In this document: in pieces, positions 44,336 to 49,856 of the stretch
How the letters are laid out: every line of letters starts with the position of its first letter
How positions within the stretch are numbered: position 1 is the first letter of the stretch
DNA from: Thermoclostridium caenicola
GTDB taxonomy: Bacteria > Bacillota > Clostridia > DSM-8532
Direction of reading: 5' to 3'
Assembly: GCF_900142095.1 (NCBI RefSeq)
Contig: NZ_FQZP01000015.1
Location: 1 to 49,856 of the forward strand
Length of the DNA: 49,856 nt
Program-made: the position numbers and the translations under genes
The notes under the pieces: generated by a model
What the model was told of the DNA's origin: nothing
The model's input: only the letters and a program-made list of their open reading frames with translations
Databases searched by the model: none

Positions 44336-44548
44336 TTAAGCCTTCCTGATTCCGAGTTCCTTTTCACGGATGATGGTCTGCACCCGTGCGATATCCTTCT
44401 TTATCTGCCTCAGCTTCATAGGATTCTCCAGCTGGCTTGTGGCATGCTGGAACCTGAGCTTGAACAGTTCGGCCTTGAGCTCGTTGAGCTCCTCATTGAG
44501 TTCGTCACGCGTCTTTTCCCTGAGCGCTTTCAGTTCAGAAGCTTTCAT
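44336..44548 (-). CDS. rpmC: Ribosomal protein L29
   Basis: 70 residues, two long helices at the tunnel exit. [20 protein letters not shown], then [20 protein letters not shown] and [13 protein letters not shown] are typical. The ATG at 44548 follows the rplP stop by one base, with AGGTG six bases upstream. A GTG three codons earlier lies inside rplP and is less likely. Confidence 0.97.
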   Translation of the reverse strand: MKASELKALREKTRDELNEELNELKAELFKLRFQHATSQLENPMKLRQIKKDIARVQTIIREKELGIRKA

Positions 44549-44549
44549 C

Positions 44550-44972
44550 CTATACACCTACCTCTTCATTACGCGCTATGATCTTGCACTTGATGGGCAA
44601 CTTGTGGGAAGCCAGTCTCAAGGCTTCTCTGGCAATATCTTCCGGTACGCCTGCGATCTCAAACAGCACACGGCCCGGCTTGACAACTGCCACCCAGTAT
44701 TCGGGGGAACCTTTACCGGAACCCATACGAGTCTCGGCTGGTTTCTTGGTAACCGGCTTGTCAGGGAAGATCTTAATCCATACCTGACCGCCCCTCTTGA
44801 CAAAACGTGTCATGGCAACACGCGCCGCTTCAATCTGATTGCTTGTGATCCATGCCGGTTCTACGGCCTGCAGTCCATATTCGCCATAGGCAATGGTGTT
44901 GCCGCGGGTAGCCTTACCGGTCATGCGGCCTCTCTGAACCCTTCTGTATTTAACCCTCTTGGGCATTAACAT
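44550..44972 (-). CDS. rplP: Ribosomal protein L16
   Basis: 140 residues. It sits near the peptidyl transferase centre and A-site t[63 protein letters not shown] and LPIKCKII are typical. The ATG overlaps the rpsC stop by one base (TAATG), so translation is coupled. Confidence 0.99.
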   Translation of the reverse strand: MLMPKRVKYRRVQRGRMTGKATRGNTIAYGEYGLQAVEPAWITSNQIEAARVAMTRFVKRGGQVWIKIFPDKPVTKKPAETRMGSGKGSPEYWVAVVKPGRVLFEIAGVPEDIAREALRLASHKLPIKCKIIARNEEVGV

Positions 44973-45637
44973 TACGCTTCTCCCCCTTCCTTCTTCTCCT
45001 TCTTCTTGCTGGGAAGAACCTCGCCTTTATAAATCCATACCTTTACGCCGATTTTTCCATAGGTTGTGTCGGCTTCAGCAAAACCGTAGTCGATGTCTGC
45101 ACGCAGTGTCTGCAGGGGTATTGTTCCCTCATGATAATGCTCCGTACGCGCGATTTCGGCACCGCCCAGTCTTCCGGAAACCTGGGTCTTGATACCCTTT
45201 GCACCGAACTTCATAGCCCTGGACATGGCCTGCTTCATGGCGCGACGGAAGGAAATACGCTTTTCAAGCTGAGAAGCGATGCTCTCGGCAACGAGCTGTG
45301 CATTCGTCTCGGGCGTCTTAATCTCTGTGATGTTGAGCAGAACGCTCTTGCCCGTCATCTTCTCCAGCTCCTTGCGGAGGGCTTCGATGCCCGCTCCCTG
45401 CTTGCCGATGATGATACCCGGCTTGGCGGCATGAATATTGATCTTGACCTTTGTCGCAGCCCTTTCGATTTCAATTCTGGCAACCCCTGCGATATAGAGC
45501 TTTTTCTTGATATACTTGCGAAGCTTGACGTCTTCTACCAGGAAGTTGCTGAAATCCTTGGCGCTGGCATACCATTTTGTGTCCCAGTCTTTAATGATTC
45601 CTATTCTCAGTCCATGCGGATTTACTTTCTGGCCCAT
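44972..45637 (-). CDS. rpsC: Ribosomal protein S3
   Basis: 221 residues. It forms part of the mRNA entry channel of the 30S head. [20 protein letters not shown] opens it; a KH domain with [20 protein letters not shown] and the C-terminal [20 protein letters not shown] are typical. GGAGG lies seven bases before the ATG. The last residues are rich in Lys and Glu. Confidence 0.98.
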   Translation of the reverse strand: MGQKVNPHGLRIGIIKDWDTKWYASAKDFSNFLVEDVKLRKYIKKKLYIAGVARIEIERAATKVKINIHAAKPGIIIGKQGAGIEALRKELEKMTGKSVLLNITEIKTPETNAQLVAESIASQLEKRISFRRAMKQAMSRAMKFGAKGIKTQVSGRLGGAEIARTEHYHEGTIPLQTLRADIDYGFAEADTTYGKIGVKVWIYKGEVLPSKKKEKKEGGEA

Positions 45638-45649
45638 AATGCAACCTCC

Positions 45650-46129
45650 TTATTTTGCCCTTTCCTTGAGAACCAGGGTAATATGGCTGGTCCTCTTGCG
45701 GATTCTGAATGCCTGTCCTCTTGCTCTTGGCATAATCCTCTTCAGGGTCGGACCCGGATCGGCGTAGATCTCAGAAACATACAGGCGATCCCTGTCCAGC
45801 TGGTTGTTGTTCACCGCATTGGCTTCAGCGGACTTCAACAACTTGTAGATGATCTCCGATGCATTTCTGGGCATATACTTCAAAATGGCATAAGCCTCAT
45901 CAATGTTCTTGTTCCTAATCAGATCGATAACCAGTTTGGCCTTCCTGGTGGAAACCCTGGCATACCTGACCACAGCACGGCCTTCGTTCTTGCCGATGCC
46001 AAGTACCTTCCGCTCCTTCTTTGTCAGAACAGGAAGCTTCTTGGATTTGCTGCGGGTCTTCGCATATTGTTCAAGCAGCTCGTCCTTTTTCTCGAGCAGC
46101 TCCTCTTTTGACATCACCTTTCTGCCCAA
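45650..46129 (-). CDS. rplV: Ribosomal protein L22 with N-terminal extension
   Basis: 159 residues from TTG at 46129 (GGAGG seven bases upstream), compared with about 110-115 in most bacteria. The L22 core begins near residue 50 (VRYARVSTRKAKLVIDLIR), with NASEIIYKLLKSAEANAVNN and the C-terminal beta-hairpin region (LKRIMPRARGQAFRIRKRTS) that lines the exit tunnel. The added N-terminus is highly charged (SKEELLEKKDELLEQYAKT; KKLPVLTKKERKV) and probably lies on the ribosome surface. An ATG at 46114 is an alternative start but lacks a well-spaced ribosome site. Confidence 0.95.
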   Translation of the reverse strand: MGRKVMSKEELLEKKDELLEQYAKTRSKSKKLPVLTKKERKVLGIGKNEGRAVVRYARVSTRKAKLVIDLIRNKNIDEAYAILKYMPRNASEIIYKLLKSAEANAVNNNQLDRDRLYVSEIYADPGPTLKRIMPRARGQAFRIRKRTSHITLVLKERAK

Positions 46130-46158
46130 ATCAATTCCTCCTTCCACTCAGACAGTGC

Positions 46159-46443
46159 TTACTTCTTAAGCTTTGTCCCTTTTTCGTCCTTGCCGTGGCC
46201 CCTGTAGGTACGGGTTGGAGCAAACTCTCCAAGCTTGTGTCCTACCATATCCTCGGTGATATATACCGGAACATGCTTGCGGCCGTCATGAACGGCAATC
46301 GTATGGCCAACCATCTGCGGAAAGATAGTGGACGCGCGGGACCAGGTCTTCAGAACCTTTTTCTCGTTTTTATCATTCATTTCAATAATTCTGGCCAGCA
46401 GCTTTTCATCAACATAAGGGCCTTTCTTCAGCGATCTACTCAC
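46159..46443 (-). CDS. rpsS: Ribosomal protein S19
   Basis: 94 residues in the 30S head. [38 protein letters not shown] and [20 protein letters not shown] are near-invariant. The start is GTG with GGAGG eight bases upstream. Confidence 0.98.
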   Translation of the reverse strand: MSRSLKKGPYVDEKLLARIIEMNDKNEKKVLKTWSRASTIFPQMVGHTIAVHDGRKHVPVYITEDMVGHKLGEFAPTRTYRGHGKDEKGTKLKK

Positions 46444-46466
46444 GGTACAAACCTCCTTCCAGCCTA

Positions 46467-47294
46467 TTACTTGCGTCTCTTGACGATGAGCTTGTTGCTC
46501 TGCTTGTTCTTCTTACGGGTCTTGTAACCGAGAGTCGGCTTACCCCAAGGCGTAACAGGGCTCGGCATACCGATAGGAGACTTACCTTCACCACCACCGT
46601 GGGGATGATCAACAGGGTTCATAACAACACCGCGAACGGTTGGCCTGATACCCATCCAGCGTTTTCTCCCGGCCTTGCCTATAGAGATGTTCTCGTGGTC
46701 AACATTTCCGACCTGGCCAATGGTAGCCTTGCACTTGATGTTGATCTTGCGAACTTCACCGGAAGGAAGCCTGACTTGGGCATAGGAGCCTTCCTTTGCC
46801 ATGAGCTGGGCAAGGTTTCCTGCAGCCCTTACAAGCTGACCGCCCTTGCCGGGCTTTAATTCAATGTTGTGGATGACGGTACCTACAGGAATGTTCTCCA
46901 GAGGCAGCGCGTTACCCGGCTTGATATCCGCGTCGGGTCCGGAAATGACCTGATCGCCGACCTTCAGTCCGTCGGGCGCGATGATATACCTCTTTTCGCC
47001 GTCCACATAGGTAAGCAATGCGATACGGGCTGATCTGTTCGGATCGTATTCAATGGATGTAACCTTTGCAGGAATATTGTCCTTATCCCTCTTGAAGTCA
47101 ATGATTCTGTACTTCTTCTTGGCGCCGCCGCCATGATGGCGCACGGTGATCCTGCCGTAGGCGTTTCTTCCGCCCTTCTTCTTCAGCGGAGCAAGAAGGC
47201 TCTTTTCCGGTTCCTTCTTGGTTATCTCCTCAAATGTCGATACAGTCATGAATCTTCTTGCAGGAGATGTCGGATTGTACTTCTTGATTGGCAT
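46467..47294 (-). CDS. rplB: Ribosomal protein L2
   Basis: 275 residues, needed for peptidyl transfer and subunit joining. [40 protein letters not shown], and the C-terminal [20 protein letters not shown] with the essential His are typical. The ATG at 47294 has GGAG eight bases upstream. A GTG three codons earlier overlaps the ribosome site and is rejected. Confidence 0.99.
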   Translation of the reverse strand: MPIKKYNPTSPARRFMTVSTFEEITKKEPEKSLLAPLKKKGGRNAYGRITVRHHGGGAKKKYRIIDFKRDKDNIPAKVTSIEYDPNRSARIALLTYVDGEKRYIIAPDGLKVGDQVISGPDADIKPGNALPLENIPVGTVIHNIELKPGKGGQLVRAAGNLAQLMAKEGSYAQVRLPSGEVRKINIKCKATIGQVGNVDHENISIGKAGRKRWMGIRPTVRGVVMNPVDHPHGGGEGKSPIGMPSPVTPWGKPTLGYKTRKKNKQSNKLIVKRRK

Positions 47295-47390
47295 TTCTTC
47301 CACTCCTTTATTCTATTGGGAACAGGCCGTTATCAGGACGACTGCGGATCCTATATCTCCGACCTGCCCGACTCTTTATGATCTCAAACT

Positions 47391-47747
47391 TTACTGACCT
47401 ACACCGAACTCTTCAATGCTGGTCTTATACTTCTTGGCGGTTGCGACTTCCTTGCCGCCCTTGGTCAGATAGGTAACCGGCTTGGGATCGGTGTCGATCT
47501 TGACAATCGCCTTTTTGAAAGCCTCGGTCTTGCCGACATGAACGCCCATCCTCTTCTGCTTGCCCTGATAGTTGATGGTGTTGACTGAGAGGACCTTCAC
47601 CTGGAAAAGCTTCTCAACGGCGTTCTTGATCTCTGTCTTGGTGGACCTTCTGTCCACAATAAAGGTGTACTTCCCCTCGGCTATTTCCTCATTGCTCTTC
47701 TCGGTAATGTAGGGGCGAAGGATGATATCCTCTGCGCGCTTCATCAT
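47391..47747 (-). CDS. rplW: Ribosomal protein L23
   Basis: 118 residues, compared with about 95-100 in most bacteria. It sits at the tunnel exit and docks SRP and trigger factor. [40 protein letters not shown] and [20 protein letters not shown] are typical. About 20 extra residues at the C-terminus ([20 protein letters not shown]) extend beyond the usual end. The start overlaps the rplD stop by four bases; the second ATG is an alternative. Confidence 0.97.
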   Translation of the reverse strand: MMKRAEDIILRPYITEKSNEEIAEGKYTFIVDRRSTKTEIKNAVEKLFQVKVLSVNTINYQGKQKRMGVHVGKTEAFKKAIVKIDTDPKPVTYLTKGGKEVATAKKYKTSIEEFGVGQ

Positions 47748-48367
47748 GCATACACCTCCTCAATCTTCGCGATGGCTTCCCTGGTGGCGATGAACTTCTT
47801 GTACTTGAGAATGTCGTAGGTATTGATGGTGTTCACCAAAGCCGTCTTCACACCGCAGATATTTCTGGAGGACTTGATGACCTTTTCATCCACCGCAGGA
47901 AGCACGATCAAAGCTGAGGAATCCACTTTCAGGTTGTTCAGAACCTTCACCATCTGCTTGGTCTTGATTTCATCAAGCTTCAGATCGTCCAGAACCACAA
48001 TGTCGTTCTCCAGAACCTTGCTGGAAAGAGCGCTCTTGAGAGCAAGTCTCCTGACCTTCTTGGGCAGGGTGTACTTGTAGCTTCTGGGTTTCGGTCCCAG
48101 GGCGATACCGCCGCCAACCCACTGGGGTGAACGGATGCTGCCGTGACGGGCACGTCCGGTACCCTTCTGTCTCCAGGGCTTCCTGCCACCGCCTCTGACT
48201 TCGGCCCTTGTCTTTGTGGACTGGGTTCCCTGCCTTGCATTGGCAAGAATGTTTACAACTGCGGCATGCATTGCCACCGTATTGATTTCAACGCCGAATA
48301 TGTCATCACTGAGAATCATATCGCCGACCTTTTGGCCGTCCATATTATATACATCTACTTTTGGCAT
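47744..48367 (-). CDS. rplD: Ribosomal protein L4
   Basis: 207 residues. It lines the exit tunnel and, in some bacteria, represses the S10 operon through its leader. [40 protein letters not shown] and [20 protein letters not shown] are typical. The GGAGG site lies seven bases before the ATG. Confidence 0.98.
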   Translation of the reverse strand: MPKVDVYNMDGQKVGDMILSDDIFGVEINTVAMHAAVVNILANARQGTQSTKTRAEVRGGGRKPWRQKGTGRARHGSIRSPQWVGGGIALGPKPRSYKYTLPKKVRRLALKSALSSKVLENDIVVLDDLKLDEIKTKQMVKVLNNLKVDSSALIVLPAVDEKVIKSSRNICGVKTALVNTINTYDILKYKKFIATREAIAKIEEVYA

Positions 48368-48397
48368 ATCATATCCTCCTTCCGAGCCAGTATTTCG

Positions 48398-49036
48398 TTA
48401 TGCCTTTGCCTTCACTGAATCCTTAATCATAAGGAGGCCGCCCTTTGGCCCGGGTACTGCGCCCTTGACAAGCAAAAGCCCTCTTTCAGCATCTACCTTC
48501 ACAACTGTCAGATTCTGAACGGTCACTCTTTCAGCGCCCATATGCCCCGGCATGACCTTACCCTTGAATACGCGGCTCGGGTCGGAGTGCGCACCCATGG
48601 AGCCCAGGCCTCTGTGATAGCCCGAACCGTGGGACATACGGCCCCGTCCTGTTCCGAAGCGCTTGACGGTACCCTGGAAGCCTTTACCCTTGGAAATACC
48701 GGTAACGTCCACCTTGTCGCCATCGGCGAACATGTCTTCTACCTTGATGACGCTGCCGACTTCGAAACCGGAAATATCGTCAAGCCTGAATTCCCTCAGA
48801 TACCTCTTGGCAGGAACCTTAGCCTTCTCGAACTGGCCTTTCAGGGGTTTGTTGAGCTTCTTGGCCGGAACATCTTCATAACCGACCTTGAGAGCGTTGT
48901 AGCCGTCAATCTCCACGGTCTTCTTCTGGACAACCGCTACGGGTCCTGCGGAAATAACGGTTACCGGCACCATGTTGCCATCCTCTGTGAATACCTGGGT
49001 CATACCTATCTTTTTGCCAAGCATGCATTTTTTCAT
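48398..49036 (-). CDS. rplC: Ribosomal protein L3
   Basis: 212 residues, an early 50S assembly protein. [40 protein letters not shown] and [20 protein letters not shown] are typical, including the long central extension that reaches the peptidyl transferase centre. It follows rpsJ after 69 bases. Confidence 0.98.
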   Translation of the reverse strand: MKKCMLGKKIGMTQVFTEDGNMVPVTVISAGPVAVVQKKTVEIDGYNALKVGYEDVPAKKLNKPLKGQFEKAKVPAKRYLREFRLDDISGFEVGSVIKVEDMFADGDKVDVTGISKGKGFQGTVKRFGTGRGRMSHGSGYHRGLGSMGAHSDPSRVFKGKVMPGHMGAERVTVQNLTVVKVDAERGLLLVKGAVPGPKGGLLMIKDSVKAKA

Positions 49037-49105
49037 CTTGAATAATACCTCCTGTCATTGGTTCAGCCGTGCCGGCCGAACTTAACATTATATTTCATTT
49101 ATGAA

Positions 49106-49417
49106 TTAAAGCTTGATTTCGATATCCACACCTGCCGGAAGATCCAGCCTCATCAGGGCGTCTACCGTCTTGGGAGTGGGCATAAGTATATCGATAAGCC
49201 TTTTATGTGTTCTCATTTCGAACTGCTCACGAGAGTCCTTATATTTATGGGGAGCACGCAGGATGGTCACAACTTCCTTCTTGGTCGGAAGCGGAACCGG
49301 CCCCGATACTTTAGCACCCGTTCTCTTCGCTGTTTCGACGATCTTCTCTGCGGACTGGTCGATGACCTGATGATCGAAAGCCTTCAGCCTGATTCTGATT
49401 TTCTGTTTGTTCGCCAT
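49106..49417 (-). CDS. rpsJ: Ribosomal protein S10
   Basis: 103 residues. Part of the 30S head and, with NusB, of antitermination complexes. [39 protein letters not shown] and [20 protein letters not shown] are near-invariant. The ATG at 49417 has GGAGG seven bases upstream; the TTG two codons earlier is too close. It is the first gene of the S10 cluster, behind a long leader. Confidence 0.99.
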   Translation of the reverse strand: MANKQKIRIRLKAFDHQVIDQSAEKIVETAKRTGAKVSGPVPLPTKKEVVTILRAPHKYKDSREQFEMRTHKRLIDILMPTPKTVDALMRLDLPAGVDIEIKL

Positions 49418-49503
49418 ATACAAACCTCCTCGAGTATTGATTTTGCTGGCGCAACAAGCTATACTCTGTACACTCTGCCGGGTGTTTCATGTCTAATCAT
49501 AGG

Positions 49504-49526
49504 AAAAGCCCAGATTTTACCTGGGC
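49504..49526 (-). terminator. Terminator-like hairpin in the S10 leader
   Basis: On the minus strand GCCCAG pairs with CTGGGC across a 7-base loop and is followed by TTTTCC. It lies about 90 bases before rpsJ and could act as an attenuator of the S10 operon. Confidence 0.45.
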
Positions 49527-49648
49527 CACAATACAAGCATACAAAAATAAACATGCATGATGTACAGTGACTTGTCGCCCGGTTTCTTGGAATCGGACAT
49601 TCTCCACTGCAGTTCCCAGTCTGTTTCACCTGCCATCTGCAGCTTCAT
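49517..49648 (-). CDS. Possible leader peptide of the S10 operon
   Basis: A 43-codon frame starting at ATG 49648, about 20 bases after the predicted transcription start, reading MKLQMAGETDWELQWRM and ending VLWPR. Its TAA stop falls in the loop of the terminator-like hairpin, so a ribosome finishing it would disrupt that hairpin. There is no clear ribosome-binding site, which weakens the case. The position rather than the sequence is the evidence. Confidence 0.2.
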   Translation of the reverse strand: MKLQMAGETDWELQWRMSDSKKPGDKSLYIMHVYFCMLVLWPR

Positions 49649-49674
49649 CGTATGCCAATGTCACAGCATGAAAT

Positions 49675-49703
49675 ATTGTACTACAGGATTCTTTGATTTG
49701 CAA
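49675..49703 (-). promoter_or_regulatory. Sigma-A promoter of the S10 operon
   Basis: On the minus strand TTGCAA (49698-49703) and TACAAT (49675-49680) are separated by 17 bases, with AT-rich DNA upstream resembling an UP element. Transcription would begin near 49668. Confidence 0.7.
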
Positions 49704-49856
49704 GAAAAATTTACGCTTCCGCCTGAAAATATAAATTGCAATATTAAATGCCGTGAAAAAATTGGTAAATCCATTGCTTACTGGAATAAATTCTATACAT
49801 CATACCGCCATTTCTATGGCTGACCTATAACCAAACATTCTTCTTGGATATTCATT

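Larger units (their letters stand above)
49418..49856. other. S10 operon promoter and leader region
   Basis: 439 bases upstream of rpsJ. On the minus strand it contains a good promoter (49675-49703), a predicted leader of about 250 bases with a terminator-like hairpin (49508-49526), and a 43-codon open frame whose stop lies inside that hairpin. Upstream of the promoter the DNA is AT-rich, with no gene seen up to the window end. No tuf or fusA precedes rpsJ. Confidence 0.65.

Noticed and set aside
1-49856. CRISPR arrays, tRNA or rRNA genes
   Set aside because: No regularly spaced repeats and no tRNA-like cloverleaf or rRNA segments were recognised by eye; a covariance-model scan could still find a missed RNA.

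Overview
This window looks like chromosome of a low-to-mid GC Gram-positive anaerobe, most likely a member of class Clostridia (Bacillota). The reasons are the S10-spc-alpha ribosomal gene order on one strand, Zn-ribbon versions of S4, S14, L24 and L36, a KOW RNA-binding protein between map and infA, an ECF-transporter energising module directly after rplQ, and Shine-Dalgarno (GGAGG) sites with frequent GTG/TTG starts. No tRNA, rRNA, CRISPR array or intact insertion sequence was recognised.

Layout, left to right. 1-1.73 kb: an AT-rich accessory patch with a WXG/LXG-like protein carrying an apparently cut-short NlpC/P60-like tail, and a lipoprotein pseudogene on the other strand. 1.73-12.2 kb (minus strand, read from right to left): one tight operon behind a near-consensus sigma-A promoter. 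It encodes a Ser/Thr kinase fused to a ParA-like domain, a CpaB-like SAF protein, two more ParA/MinD-like proteins with degenerate P-loops, a TadA/CpaF-like secretion ATPase with an N-terminal membrane anchor, a single long TadB/TadC-like membrane protein, and four small single-pass membrane proteins. This is an atypical Tad-like apparatus and is the most unusual system in the window. 12.2-14.3 kb: hisE, hisI and homoserine dehydrogenase. 14.4-18.3 kb: a phosphoesterase, a cytosolic ParB-like/BMP fusion with a DUF402 partner, and a Cys-rich small protein. 18.3-25.6 kb: rpoC and rpoB, without the usual rplJL genes upstream. 25.6-32.7 kb: a small orphan gene, truA, a ROK glucokinase, a GNAT acetyltransferase, a DUF421 membrane protein, a small orphan gene, ecfT, and ecfA1-ecfA2 fused into one gene. 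32.9-49.4 kb: the complete S10-spc-alpha ribosomal cluster from rpsJ (right end) to rplQ, including secY, adk, map, infA and rpoA. 49.4-49.86 kb: the S10 promoter and a long leader.

How the genes work together. The ribosomal cluster makes most of the small- and large-subunit proteins plus the Sec channel, initiation factor 1, methionine aminopeptidase, adenylate kinase and RNA polymerase alpha. rpoB and rpoC supply the other two core polymerase subunits, so all three lie on one strand within about 16 kb. The cluster appears to be divided into transcription units by a hairpin and promoter after secY, by a strong promoter before the KOW-infA pair, and by an unexplained 415-bp gap between rpmJ and rpsM. 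In the Tad-like operon the membrane-anchored ATPase would power the TadB/C platform to assemble or export the small membrane proteins. The kinase and the degenerate ParA-like proteins would position or gate it (inference). All assignments come from reading the sequence; no database search was possible.
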